Source: Paenibacillus xylanilyticus
GTDB taxonomy: Bacteria; Bacillota; Bacilli; Paenibacillales; Paenibacillaceae
Direction of reading: 5' to 3'
Length of the DNA stretch: 64,000 nt
Assembly: GCF_009664365.1 (NCBI RefSeq)
Contig: NZ_CP044310.1
Span: 1,127,001 to 1,191,000, forward strand
Positions 34,602 through 43,411 of this stretch are shown here, piece by piece. A model generated the notes under the pieces. The model was not told the DNA's origin, did no database searches, and was given only the letters and a program-made list of their open reading frames with translations. The stretch's first letter is position 1, and the number at the start of each line of letters is the position of its first letter. The translations under genes and the position numbers were made by a program.

Positions 34602-36335
34602 TTACAAAAAGGATCCTTTGTTCGTCAATAACATGACGGCCTCATCCAGCTGGATGTTGATGGAATAGGGTGCATATACGACCCATGAATTCCAATCAAT
34701 GACATGAACATGCCCGTTCCGGACGGCCGGATACTGATTCCAACGCGGATCAGCATGGATTTGATGCAGCAGGGAGGCGCGTTCTTTCATCGAAGTAACG
34801 GCCAGCAGCAGAATATCAGCCTCTAGTCCATCCCATTCTCCTGGAGTGATGGACATCCAGTTGAATCCTACTCCCGGAGCTTTACCAGCGAGCTCGGATT
34901 GAATACGTTCAGGTGGAGTCAGCTGCAGACTGCGGTAAAACACATGACCGAAGTTACGGGTGCTGTACATACGCGGCCCCTTCGCAGTTAATGTGCATAC
35001 CGCAACCGTTGCCTGTCCAATCGACTCCCTGATCTTTTTACGTGCACGCTCAACCTTGCGTTCGTGCCGTTCCAGCCAGTCATTTGCTGCCTGGGTGCGA
35101 TCCACGATGGATGCAATCGTATGAAGATGACCGAACATGTCGGTCTGATTCCAGGGGATGGTGATGATCGGAGCGATATCCCCGATATGTTCCATCGCTT
35201 TTGCGGCTGCATTGTCCTTGGTCAGAATCAGGTCGGGCTTCACATCCAGGAATGCCTGACGTCCTTGCTCCCAGGGCTCATAGGCATGAAATGGCAGACT
35301 GAGTGATTTCGGGATATGGGGTAGATGTCCCTGAATCTGCGCCGCACAAGGCGTTATGCCGAGAGTCATCAGATGATCGGTATAAGGGTATGAAAGCGAA
35401 ACAATATTGCGGTGCACCTGCTTCGCATAGGACGTTGGCGCATAGCCAGCATGGTTCCGAAAACGCCGGCTGAAATAAAATTCGTCCCGGTAACCTACAC
35501 TTCGGGCCACATCGCGAACACGCATGTCCGAGGTCATCAGCAGTTCCTTGGCACGGTTCATGCGCAGATGGGTTACGTATTCAATTGGATTTTTATACAT
35601 CCGGCTCTTGAAAAGCTGCGAATAATATGATGGATGCATACCTGCAAGTTCGGCCAGCTTCTCCAGTTTGATCTCATGCATATAGTTGTCGCGCATATAT
35701 TGCATCGTTACCTGGAGCCAATGGTCCGGGGCGTCCTCTGCGCTATCGTTATTTATCTGCTCTTCCTGAGGCCAGAGCATGTGCAGCAGCTCGGTCATGA
35801 GCATTTTCTTTTTATGTGTGGTTGGTCCGTCATCCGCAGTCAACTGTGCTGCAATACGCTGTATGCCGTAATAAGGGCCCTGAATCCAGCCCTCTACCGG
35901 GAAGCTTGATTCACGCTCATAAATCATTCGTGTTTCGCTTTTCTCCGCTGCCCGGAACAGATCATAATTGATAATATATAGCTCGGTCTCATGCCCCGCG
36001 TCACTGAATAATTCCAGGGCAGTGCCTGGATTGCAGAGGAAGGCTGATTTACGGGTAACGAGGTGCTCGGTACCATTCATGATCAGTTTCCCCGTAAACT
36101 TATGCATGTATATAAAGGTATGGTGGTCAATATCGGGTTTACTCCAAGTCCACTCCTTGCTCGTGAACCTGATCAGGTCTGTTTGGTGAAGTTCGAGCAG
36201 GGTATCTTCCAGGAAAAGCCCCAGATCACTCGGTGAAATAGCTTCCCTGCCCGTAGCCATAATGCTGCGGTTCATGTTGCTGGACACAGGGGGATGAGCG
36301 TTTGGATGATGAACTATATCTGATTTGCTTATCAT
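34602..36335 (-). CDS. AraC family regulator fused to a siderophore-binding domain (Btr-like)
   Basis: A 577-residue fusion. The N-terminal cupin-like part runs to about residue 180. An AraC double helix-turn-helix covers about 205-305 (YKNPIEYVTHLRMNRAKELL, DVARSVGYRDEFYFSRRF). The C-terminal third (about 310-575) reads as a cytoplasmic FecB/BtuF-type binding domain (LTLTKDNAA-like helix LILTKDNAAAKAMEHIG; VRNGHVHVIDWNSWV). This is the layout of B. subtilis Btr, which binds a ferric siderophore and activates its uptake genes. GGAGG precedes the ATG at 36335. It lies upstream of the permease operon on the same strand, so it is the likely activator of those genes. Confidence 0.9.
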   Translation of the reverse strand: MISKSDIVHHPNAHPPVSSNMNRSIMATGREAISPSDLGLFLEDTLLELHQTDLIRFTSKEWTWSKPDIDHHTFIYMHKFTGKLIMNGTEHLVTRKSAFLCNPGTALELFSDAGHETELYIINYDLFRAAEKSETRMIYERESSFPVEGWIQGPYYGIQRIAAQLTADDGPTTHKKKMLMTELLHMLWPQEEQINNDSAEDAPDHWLQVTMQYMRDNYMHEIKLEKLAELAGMHPSYYSQLFKSRMYKNPIEYVTHLRMNRAKELLMTSDMRVRDVARSVGYRDEFYFSRRFRNHAGYAPTSYAKQVHRNIVSLSYPYTDHLMTLGITPCAAQIQGHLPHIPKSLSLPFHAYEPWEQGRQAFLDVKPDLILTKDNAAAKAMEHIGDIAPIITIPWNQTDMFGHLHTIASIVDRTQAANDWLERHERKVERARKKIRESIGQATVAVCTLTAKGPRMYSTRNFGHVFYRSLQLTPPERIQSELAGKAPGVGFNWMSITPGEWDGLEADILLLAVTSMKERASLLHQIHADPRWNQYPAVRNGHVHVIDWNSWVVYAPYSINIQLDEAVMLLTNKGSFL

Positions 36336-36380
36336 GGAGGGACCTCCCTTCGTTCTATAGATTCAATGAATCGATTCTTT

Positions 36381-37130
36381 CTATAACGAGCGTAGACGCA
36401 TATCTGAGGTAAACCATTGTCTGTACGTCAGCAGACTCAGTATGATGCTGGTTATGGCAGCCGAGCTGGTGAAGGCAAACACAATGAGAATCTGGTAACG
36501 GACAGCTTCGACGGGGTCGGCGCCCGCGATAATCATGCCGGTCATCATGCCTGGAAGCTGAACGAGGCCTACCGTTTTCATGCCGTCAATGGTCGGAATC
36601 ATACTGGATTTGACAGAGCGCTTCAATACATCCTGAAATGCACGTCTGGGCGAAGCACCCAGAGAGAGCAGTGTCTCAATCTCCCCTTTGGAAGCCTCAA
36701 CCTCACGTTTCATCTGATTCAGGAACAGCCCCGAGACAACCATCGCATTGCCAATCGTCATTCCGCTGAGTGGAATAATGTATTGCGGGGTCGGCTCGAC
36801 GATATGAAGACCCAACAGAAGTCCCATCATCAATAGCTCGGTCACCGTTATCGCTGCTGCGATATTTAGGGTGATTCGGCGTAGTCCCTTGCCTCGTTTG
36901 CCCGCGTTGAAGGACGCCACGGTTATCATAAAACCTACAATCGCAATGATGAGTGCAGGGTGGTCCGAGTTGAAGATAAATTGAAGTACATATCCGACCA
37001 GCAGCAGCTGAACCGCCGAACGAACGGTACCTACAGCAATATCTCTCTCCAGACCAAGCTTCTGCCAAACAGAAATAAGCATGGTCAGCATAATAAATAT
37101 GATGGTGAAACTCAGTGCGAGGATGGACAT
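36381..37130 (-). CDS. fetB: FetB-type ABC transporter permease (UPF0014)
   Basis: A 249-residue membrane protein with about six or seven hydrophobic segments. It has the family pattern KLGLERDIAVGTVRSAVQLL, then MTIGNAMVVSGLFLNQMKRE, ETLLSLGASPRRAF and QLPGMMTGMIIAGADP. In E. coli the pair FetA-FetB is linked to iron export and resistance to oxidative stress. It overlaps the ATPase gene by 19 bases. It follows the siderophore regulator cluster, which would couple iron uptake with iron relief, though co-regulation is not shown. Confidence 0.9.
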   Translation of the reverse strand: MSILALSFTIIFIMLTMLISVWQKLGLERDIAVGTVRSAVQLLLVGYVLQFIFNSDHPALIIAIVGFMITVASFNAGKRGKGLRRITLNIAAAITVTELLMMGLLLGLHIVEPTPQYIIPLSGMTIGNAMVVSGLFLNQMKREVEASKGEIETLLSLGASPRRAFQDVLKRSVKSSMIPTIDGMKTVGLVQLPGMMTGMIIAGADPVEAVRYQILIVFAFTSSAAITSIILSLLTYRQWFTSDMRLRSL

Positions 37131-37879
37131 GTCTTCTCCTTATCTGCCTCAGGGGCAGGACGCAGAATGTATTGACGGGCCAGTTCCGAATGCGGATGGG
37201 CGAAGAAAAGGGAGGTGGGCTGGCGTTCCAGCAGGGTTTGTTCGCCCATGAACCATGTCGTTGTGCTGAACGAGCGTGCCTGTTCCTGATCATGGGTGAC
37301 CCATACGAGTGAAGTGCCCTCTTGCTTGCTCCATTCGGTCAATTGCTGTTCGACAAGCTTGGCATTGGTCCGGTCCAGAGAAGCGGTAACTTCATCCAGA
37401 AGCAGCACTTTGGGACGAAGCATGATGGAACGGATCAGCGCTATGCGCTGTTTTTCTCCGCCAGAAAGATCACTGGCCCGCTTATGTATATTCAATTCTT
37501 CCAGCCCCACTCCGGCCAGCAGGCGGCTAGCCAGATTCGAATCATAGGGTGTCCGGTGGAGGTAGTGAACGGTTTTCAAGTTATCTTCAACGCTGCCTGC
37601 GAGCATAATAGGCTGTTGTGCAACATAGGACATGCGCATGCGCCAGATCCTGGGATCGGAATTGAGGTAAGAGGTGCCCTGCCAGAGGATATCTCCGCCA
37701 TCAGGTACATCCAATAAGGACAGGATGCGGAGCAGCGTGCTTTTGCCCTGGCCGGACGCACCCAGTACAGCAATTCGCTCTCCTTCATCGACAGAGGCAT
37801 TCACTTTCTCGAACAAGAGACGCTGCTCGGTCGCTCCAATATGTTTGGTGAGTTGTTGAATGGTTACGAGAGTAGACAC
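37112..37879 (-). CDS. fetA: FetA-type ABC transporter ATP-binding protein
   Basis: A 255-residue ATPase. It has Walker A GASGQGKST, signature LSGGEKQRIALIRS and Walker B VLLLDEVTASLD. The GTG at 37879 has AAGGAAG upstream. It pairs with the overlapping FetB permease. The promoter must lie in the 192-base divergent region before the oxidoreductase gene (37880-38071), where no clear operator was seen. Confidence 0.9.
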   Translation of the reverse strand: MSTLVTIQQLTKHIGATEQRLLFEKVNASVDEGERIAVLGASGQGKSTLLRILSLLDVPDGGDILWQGTSYLNSDPRIWRMRMSYVAQQPIMLAGSVEDNLKTVHYLHRTPYDSNLASRLLAGVGLEELNIHKRASDLSGGEKQRIALIRSIMLRPKVLLLDEVTASLDRTNAKLVEQQLTEWSKQEGTSLVWVTHDQEQARSFSTTTWFMGEQTLLERQPTSLFFAHPHSELARQYILRPAPEADKEKTCPSSH

Positions 37880-38071
37880 AGCGGCATCTTCCTTTCATCC
37901 GTGATCTGCTGATAATCTTAGCAAAAATGCTCGAGAATTGAAATGAAAGCAGCTCTGGGCAAGCATGGGGGGCAGGAGGTGAAACCAACGTCTGACGCCA
38001 GAGGTTCTTTTTGGTAATATAGAGGAGAGTCAGAATTGGTTCTACCAATAGGGTACAAGGGAGGCTTTCAT

Positions 38072-39076
38072 ATGACAGGAGTTACGGGACAAGAGGACAA
38101 GGTAAAGTGGGGCATTATGGGCACAGGATGGATCGCATCCCAGTTTGCCAGAGATCTGGAGCATGCGGGCAATGCCGTGAAGGCAGCGGTTGGTTCGCGT
38201 ACTCGGGAAAGTGCGGAGAAATTTGCAGCTGAATATGGTTTTGCAAGCGGATACGGATCGTATGAAGAGCTGCTGCAGGATCCAGAGGTGGACATTATTT
38301 ATGTTGCTACGCCGCATCCTTTTCATAAAGAAAATGTAATGGCTTGTCTGGAAGCGGGAAAAGCAGTGCTGTGTGAGAAGCCGTTTACGATGAACGGACG
38401 TCAGCTGGAGCAGCTGGTAGAGACGGCTCGCAGCCGCAAGCTCTTCCTGATGGAAGGCATGTGGACGCGTTTCTTGCCTCCGATTGTTCAGGCGCGGAAT
38501 TGGATTGCCGAAGGACGAATCGGTGAAGTGCGGCTTGTCAAAGCAGACTTTGGTTTCCGTATCGGCTGGGAGCCTGAAGGAAGGCTGTTGAACCCGGATC
38601 TGGGCGGGGGCGCTCTGCTGGATGCTGGCGTGTATCCTGTTTCATTTGCGTCCATGATTTTTGGCGAGCAGCCGCAGCATGTCTGGAGCACGGCGAACAT
38701 CGGGGAGACCGGTGTGGATGAACAGTTCTCCGTACTGCTCTCATACTCGGAGGGACGCTCGGCATCATTGAACGGGGCAGTTCGTCTGAACCTGAGCAAT
38801 GAAGCTGTCGTGTATGGTACAGAAGGGTATATCCGTTTACCGCTGTTCCTCGCTGGAAAAGAAGCATATCTGCATGTGAATGGTCAGGACGAGCCCGAGA
38901 AGTTTACGGATGATCGGACTAGCATCGGCTATGCATTTGAGGCTGAAGAAGCAGGACGCTGTATCCTGGAAGGCAAAACGGAAAGTTCGATTATCCCGCT
39001 GGACGAGTCCCTTGAGATCATGAAGCTGATGGACACCATTCGTGGACAGTGGGGCTTGCGATATAAATTTGAGTAA
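38072..39076 (+). CDS. Gfo/Idh/MocA family oxidoreductase
   Basis: A 334-residue NAD(P)-dependent sugar or cyclitol dehydrogenase-like protein. The N-terminal Rossmann domain has WGIMGTGWIASQFARDL and ends with the catalytic-type motif EKPFTMNGRQLEQLVETA. The C-terminal domain has DLGGGALLDAGVYPVSFA. The lysine of the EKP motif is intact. The ATG at 38072 is chosen for GGGAGG upstream; an opening at 38036 lies before that site. The substrate cannot be told from sequence. The gene stands alone upstream of pcp. Confidence 0.9.
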   Translation: MTGVTGQEDKVKWGIMGTGWIASQFARDLEHAGNAVKAAVGSRTRESAEKFAAEYGFASGYGSYEELLQDPEVDIIYVATPHPFHKENVMACLEAGKAVLCEKPFTMNGRQLEQLVETARSRKLFLMEGMWTRFLPPIVQARNWIAEGRIGEVRLVKADFGFRIGWEPEGRLLNPDLGGGALLDAGVYPVSFASMIFGEQPQHVWSTANIGETGVDEQFSVLLSYSEGRSASLNGAVRLNLSNEAVVYGTEGYIRLPLFLAGKEAYLHVNGQDEPEKFTDDRTSIGYAFEAEEAGRCILEGKTESSIIPLDESLEIMKLMDTIRGQWGLRYKFE

Positions 39077-39172
39077 TGGTAAACCATCATAACGGGTTTG
39101 TTCTGTGTAGATAAGTGTGCGGAGAAATCATACGGGATACGAAATGAATGAATGGATGGGAGTGGGACTAGG

Positions 39173-39793
39173 ATGAAAATTCTGATTTCGGGGTTTGAGC
39201 CATTTGGCGGGGATGCCGTGAATCCCACGGGAGAACTGATGGATGCTCTCGCACAGGAAGTGGTGGAAGGTGCCGAACTGAAAACCGTGCTGCTGCCGGT
39301 ACATTTCGATGAATGTGCGGATCTGCTGATTGCCGAGATGGAAGCATACGGCCCGGATGTCGTGATTGCCTGCGGGTTAGCCAAAGGCCGGACAGCCGTA
39401 ACGCCTGAGCGCATCGCCGTGAATGTAAAAGACATTCCGCCTGGCTCCTATGCGGATAACAAGGGACAGCGTCCTGTGGACGAGCCCATAACCGAAGGCA
39501 GCCCGGACGGCCTGTTCTCGACATTGCCCATCCGCGCGATGGTGAATAATATGACTGCGGCAGGTATTCCGGCAGCGGTATCCAATACCGCCGGAACGTA
39601 TATTTGCAACAATACGATGTATCGAGTGCTGGATTACATTCGATTGCAGCAGCTGCCGATCCGGGCGGGATTTGTCCATTTCCCGGCTTCAACGGAGATG
39701 TCATTGCTGCAGCCGTCGGTGCCTTCGCTGCCATTAAGTGCAATGCTTGATGCCTTGCGGGTCATGATACGCACCGTTGTGGCGGAAGCGTAA
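39173..39793 (+). CDS. pcp: Pyroglutamyl-peptidase I
   Basis: A 206-residue cytoplasmic cysteine peptidase (family C15) that removes N-terminal pyroglutamate from peptides. The start MKILISGFEPFGGDAVNPT is diagnostic. The catalytic Glu lies in TPERIAVN, the Cys in AGTYICNNTMY and the His in GFVHFPAS. Length is normal. The ATG at 39173 follows GGGAGTGGGACTAGG. An in-frame ATG at 39152 is seven codons earlier, before that site. Confidence 0.95.
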   Translation: MKILISGFEPFGGDAVNPTGELMDALAQEVVEGAELKTVLLPVHFDECADLLIAEMEAYGPDVVIACGLAKGRTAVTPERIAVNVKDIPPGSYADNKGQRPVDEPITEGSPDGLFSTLPIRAMVNNMTAAGIPAAVSNTAGTYICNNTMYRVLDYIRLQQLPIRAGFVHFPASTEMSLLQPSVPSLPLSAMLDALRVMIRTVVAEA

Positions 39794-39856
39794 ATCATGG
39801 TCTTCTTGTATGTAAGGTAGTAGCTAAGTTAAGGGTGACTTTGACTTTACCCAGTG

Positions 39857-39917
39857 AGTAACGTTCGTTGCAATAGGGATTGGATGGAGTAACGTTCGAT
39901 GCAATAGGATTGAATGG
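39857..39917. repeat. Tandem imperfect 30/31-bp repeat
   Basis: Two adjacent units (39857-39887 and 39888-39917) share AGTAACGTTCG, GCAATAGG and ATTG with few changes. A truncated third copy (AGTAAG) follows. The role is unknown. The rest of 39794-40013 shows nothing else. Confidence 0.75.
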
Positions 39918-40013
39918 AGTAAGAATAAAGTAACTAAAACGTTTTCCGGAAGTTGTCTTGTTCTAACTTGTAATGTGATGGGTTCGATTGGTAGTAACGA
40001 AAATTAGATAGAA

Positions 40014-40062
40014 GGGGCTGTCCCATGAAGTCATATTGATGACTATGGGACAGCTCCTTTTG
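40014..40062. terminator. Bidirectional terminator between pcp and mqnD
   Basis: A long stem built on GGGCTGTCCCAT and ATGGGACAGCTCC, with an inner AGTCAT/ATGACT pair. T-rich DNA follows on the plus side. It lies between convergent genes. Confidence 0.75.
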
Positions 40063-40125
40063 CTAAAACCCAACGTAAGCAGGCTCCGTTGCCATCCTAA
40101 CGAACAGCTTGTTTGCTGGCTCAGA

Positions 40126-40959
40126 TCAGATTCGCAGCAGATTCAGGTCGAATTCGGGAACAAGGCCCTCTTTCATTGCTCGTCCAAGGAGGGCTGTGAT
40201 TGCCCCATAGCCGTCATCTCCCAGATGGGCGCTGAACTCGTTCACGTACAGATCAATATGCTGTGCTGCAACATCCGGGTCCATTTCCTGTGCATGCGCC
40301 ATGACGTATTCTTTGGATTCATCCGGGTGTGCCCAGGCGTATTCCACGGATGCACGTGCCCATCCAGCGAGTGCATGAGCGTCCAGATTGCGGCGTGCAA
40401 TGATTGCTCCGAGCGGGATCGGCAGGCCGGTATCGCTTTCCCACCAGCTGCCGAGGTCGGTCATCAGCTTCAGATCGTAGTTTTGGTACGTGAAACGCGC
40501 TTCATGGATGACCAGACCTGCATCGATTTTGCCATCCCGCACCGCCGGCATGATCTGATCGAACGGCATCACAACAATTTCGCCCACACCTCCTGGGACA
40601 TTCTGCGCTGCCCACAGACGGAACAGCAGATAAGCGGTGGAGCGTTCACTTGGCACGGCAACCCGGCGTCCAGACAGATATGCCGGATCGGTAGTTCCGT
40701 TAGCTGTAAGAACGAGTGGTCCGCATCCTCTTCCCAGGGCACCGCCGGAAGGCAGCAGTGCATACTCGTTCAGCACGTATGGCAGGGCTGCATAGGAAAT
40801 TTTCAACACATCCGGTCCGCCGGGATTGGCAGCCAGACCATTCGTAATATCAATATCCGCATAGCGGACATCCAGTTCCGGAGCACCGGGAATCCGTCCG
40901 TGCACCCAGGCGTGAAAGATAAATGTATCGTTAGGACAAGGGGAAAATGCAATTTTCAT
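40126..40959 (-). CDS. mqnD: 1,4-dihydroxy-6-naphthoate synthase (futalosine menaquinone pathway)
   Basis: A 277-residue enzyme that turns cyclic dehypoxanthine futalosine into 1,4-dihydroxy-6-naphthoate. The start MKIAFSPCPNDTFIFHAWVHG and the later DVLKISYAALPYVLNEYALL fit MqnD, as does GALGRGCGPLVL. The ATG at 40959 overlaps the stop of mqnB (ATGA), so the two are coupled. It indicates menaquinone synthesis by the futalosine route. The other genes of the pathway are not in the window. Confidence 0.94.
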   Translation of the reverse strand: MKIAFSPCPNDTFIFHAWVHGRIPGAPELDVRYADIDITNGLAANPGGPDVLKISYAALPYVLNEYALLPSGGALGRGCGPLVLTANGTTDPAYLSGRRVAVPSERSTAYLLFRLWAAQNVPGGVGEIVVMPFDQIMPAVRDGKIDAGLVIHEARFTYQNYDLKLMTDLGSWWESDTGLPIPLGAIIARRNLDAHALAGWARASVEYAWAHPDESKEYVMAHAQEMDPDVAAQHIDLYVNEFSAHLGDDGYGAITALLGRAMKEGLVPEFDLNLLRI

Positions 40960-41786
40960 GATGTAAGTACCTCCCGTAAAATGGAACTTGCTGCCTGGAG
41001 CGCATCCAGGGCATCCTTGATGCGCCAGGCATCGCGGTCGCGTGGACCGACCGCGTTGGATATGGCCCGCAGTTCGAGCGCAGGTACGCCGAACTGCTTG
41101 GCCGCCGTTGCCACGCCGAAGCCTTCCATGCCTTCGGCGGTGGCATCCGGCACGCGGCGCAGCAGCTCCGCGGCCCTCTCGGCCGTTCCGGTCGCCGTGG
41201 ACACGGTGACCGCTGTGCCTCCGCGGACAGCGTGCCCGGCCCGCTGCAGCTCATGGCGCAGGCGAGCGGCAAGCTCTGCGTCCGCCGCCACACGGGACGA
41301 GCCGAATCCGAGCTCGTCTACAGAGAGGAAGCCGTCTGGCGTCTGCGAGCCCAGATCGGCTGCCACCATGGCGTCGGCCACCACGAGTGAGCCGACGTCC
41401 GCCCGGCCGGGGAACCCGCCGCCGATGCCGGCACTGATCACCAGCGTGTACGCTGGGGTCAGACCTGCTCCGGCAAGGGGCCCCGCGGATGCGGCAGATG
41501 CCTGCGCCGCATCCGATCCGGCTGGCGCGGGTGAGCCCTGCGCCAGCGCCTTCCCGCCAGCCGCTGCGGCGAATGCCAGCTTGGCTGCCGTACTTGCTGC
41601 AACTGCTGCCGGGCCCACCCCGCCAGCGATCACGTCAAACATTTCCGCGGCTTGGTCACCCAGACCGCGAAGTACGGCCTCTTTTTCCGCATCCACAGCG
41701 GTCACGATTAATACGCGCGGAACCGCATGGTTCGGTGCCGAGCCGTCTGACTCTGTATGAGTTAAAGCCTGATTTTGCTTGTTCAT
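40956..41786 (-). CDS. mqnB: Futalosine hydrolase
   Basis: A 276-residue nucleoside-phosphorylase-like enzyme that splits futalosine or aminodeoxyfutalosine to release the purine. It has VLIVTAVDAEKEAVLRGLG, AGGVGPAAVAAST, VISAGIGGGFPG and EGFGVATAAKQFGVPALELR followed by SNAVGPRD. Between the second and third motifs (about 72-105) lies an Ala/Gly/Pro/Ser-rich insert not needed by the fold. Together with a strong local rise in G and C, it makes the gene look unlike its neighbours. GGGAGAA precedes the ATG at 41786. Confidence 0.92.
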   Translation of the reverse strand: MNKQNQALTHTESDGSAPNHAVPRVLIVTAVDAEKEAVLRGLGDQAAEMFDVIAGGVGPAAVAASTAAKLAFAAAAGGKALAQGSPAPAGSDAAQASAASAGPLAGAGLTPAYTLVISAGIGGGFPGRADVGSLVVADAMVAADLGSQTPDGFLSVDELGFGSSRVAADAELAARLRHELQRAGHAVRGGTAVTVSTATGTAERAAELLRRVPDATAEGMEGFGVATAAKQFGVPALELRAISNAVGPRDRDAWRIKDALDALQAASSILREVLTS

Positions 41787-41996
41787 CGGAGTTCTCCCTT
41801 ATAAGGTGTTAGATTCAACGCTATATTTGGTCATCTCCATCATAACGGAATGGGAAAGAGAGGAACAACCTTTCCATGTATTTGTCTGAACATGATCCAC
41901 TTACATGTGCTGCCTCGTTAACGGGGATTGGATGTTATATATGTCACTTCATATATATAAAGGTATCGCTTATTAAGAGTGAAGTCAAAGTTACCG

Positions 41997-42067
41997 TTGA
42001 CAATCCATTTCAACTGTATTAATAATAATAGCACAGTTGATACACCTAGTGTTAGAAAGCATACACT
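41997..42067 (+). promoter_or_regulatory. Promoter and operator region of the GntR/ABC operon
   Basis: TTGACA (41997-42002) and TAATAA (42020-42025) are 17 bases apart and form a good vegetative promoter. Around and after it lie inverted repeats. TCAACTGT (42010-42017) pairs with ACAGTTGA (42033-42040). ACACCTAGTGT is at 42042-42052, and AGTGT is mirrored by ACACT across 42048-42067. The last two resemble YtrA-type GntR operators. Confidence 0.6.
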
Positions 42068-42129
42068 TCATATACAGTCATTCAATTCGCTTCTGGGGTA
42101 TTACAGCAATTTGGGAGAGGAGGTGCGGG

Positions 42130-42519
42130 ATGTTCGAATTAGATGTACGCAGCCGTAAGGCGATCTACGAACAGCTAGTGGACAAAATCAAGGAAATGAT
42201 CGTATACGGTGTTCTCCAACCTGATGAGCAGCTTCCTTCGGTTCGCACACTGTCAGCGCAGCTGACCGTCAATCCGAATACAATTCAGAAGGCATATCGG
42301 GAGCTTGAACGCGAAGGGTATATCTACTCTTTGCAGGGAAAAGGGAGCTTCGTATCATCGTCTGTGGAACATCCGAATGCAGCCATGAGAGATGAGATTA
42401 GAGCGGCACTGGTGAAGCTGATTGCAGAAGCGACGTACTCCGGTTTAACCAAGTCGGATATGACGCTTTTGTTCCAGGAAGCGATGGCCCGTATCGAAAA
42501 GGGGGAGCCGAATGATTGA
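42130..42519 (+). CDS. GntR family regulator, YtrA subfamily
   Basis: A short GntR protein of 129 residues. The winged helix has KAIYEQLVDKIKEMIVYGVL, QLPSVRTLSAQLTVNPNTIQ and KAYRELEREGYIYS. Only a brief C-terminal dimerisation tail follows, which defines the YtrA group that controls ABC transporter operons. The ATG at 42130 has GAGGAGG upstream. An opening at 42037 has no site. Its end overlaps the ATPase gene by eight bases. It probably represses its own operon through the sites at 42042-42067. Confidence 0.9.
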   Translation: MFELDVRSRKAIYEQLVDKIKEMIVYGVLQPDEQLPSVRTLSAQLTVNPNTIQKAYRELEREGYIYSLQGKGSFVSSSVEHPNAAMRDEIRAALVKLIAEATYSGLTKSDMTLLFQEAMARIEKGEPND

Positions 42520-43411
42520 GCTGAATCAGGTGATTAAAGCGTTTGAACATGAAAAAGCGGTGGATGGCGTTACGATGCACATACATAAAGGATCCATCTA
42601 CGGTTTGCTTGGCTCCAACGGGGCAGGTAAGACATCGCTGCTCAAAATCATGGCGGGCATTTATCGTCAGGACAGCGGGACCGTTCGCATTGATGGAGCC
42701 GAGATTTATGAAAATATGGATCTCAAAGGCCGCACGATTTTCATGGCAGATGCGCCGTACTTTTTCCCGCAGTCCTCCATTGCCCAGATGGCGGCCTTCT
42801 ATCGCTCCGTGTATCCGCGCTGGAATGAGGAGCGATTCGCACAGCTGGCCACGGTGTTCAAGCTCGATGTAAAACGCAAGCTGCATCGCATGTCCAAAGG
42901 CATGCGCAGGCAGGCAGCTGTATGGCTTGGGCTGAGCTGCATGCCGGAAGTGCTGCTCATGGATGAGCCGATTGACGGCCTTGATCCGGTGATGCGGCAG
43001 CAGATCAAAAATTTGCTGTTCCAGGAAGCCGCTGAGCGTCAGGTGACCATTATTATTTCGTCCCATAACTTGCGCGAAATCGAAGATCTGTGTGACCACG
43101 TCGCCATTATGCACAAGGGCCGCATTATTGTAGAGAAGGATCTCGATGATCTGAAGGCTGATACCCATAAGATTCAGGTGGCTTTCCGTCATCCTGACGA
43201 TGCCAAGGCGATGGATGAGCTGAATATTCTACATGAAGAGATGCGGGGGAGTGTCTCGCTGTACATTGTCAAAGGCAGTCGCGAGGAAGTGACGGAACGG
43301 TTCCGGGCCTTGAATCCTTATCTCCTGGACGTGCTGCCGCTGACGCTGGAAGAAATATTTATTTATGAAATGGAGGATGCAGGGTATGATATTCAACCGA
43401 TTATTCTGTAA
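42512..43411 (+). CDS. ABC transporter ATP-binding protein
   Basis: A 299-residue ATPase. Walker A is GSNGAGKTS. The signature is SKGMRRQAAVWLGLS, departing from LSGGQ as is frequent in YtrB-like proteins. Walker B is VLLMDEPIDGLD. The remaining residues (about 215-299) form an extra C-terminal domain. GGGGGAG precedes the ATG at 42512. Its end overlaps the permease gene by 26 bases. It is part of a GntR-controlled transporter of the kind that answers cell-wall-active peptides in relatives. Confidence 0.9.
   Translation: MIELNQVIKAFEHEKAVDGVTMHIHKGSIYGLLGSNGAGKTSLLKIMAGIYRQDSGTVRIDGAEIYENMDLKGRTIFMADAPYFFPQSSIAQMAAFYRSVYPRWNEERFAQLATVFKLDVKRKLHRMSKGMRRQAAVWLGLSCMPEVLLMDEPIDGLDPVMRQQIKNLLFQEAAERQVTIIISSHNLREIEDLCDHVAIMHKGRIIVEKDLDDLKADTHKIQVAFRHPDDAKAMDELNILHEEMRGSVSLYIVKGSREEVTERFRALNPYLLDVLPLTLEEIFIYEMEDAGYDIQPIIL

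Noticed and set aside
39857..39917. Tandem repeat considered as a CRISPR array
   Set aside because: Units are directly adjacent without spacers and no cas genes are present.
40036..41760. Long plus-strand open frame of 574 codons
   Set aside because: It is antisense to mqnD and mqnB, has low-complexity Ser/Ala/Pro translation and no ribosome binding site; both mqn products are clearly recognisable.
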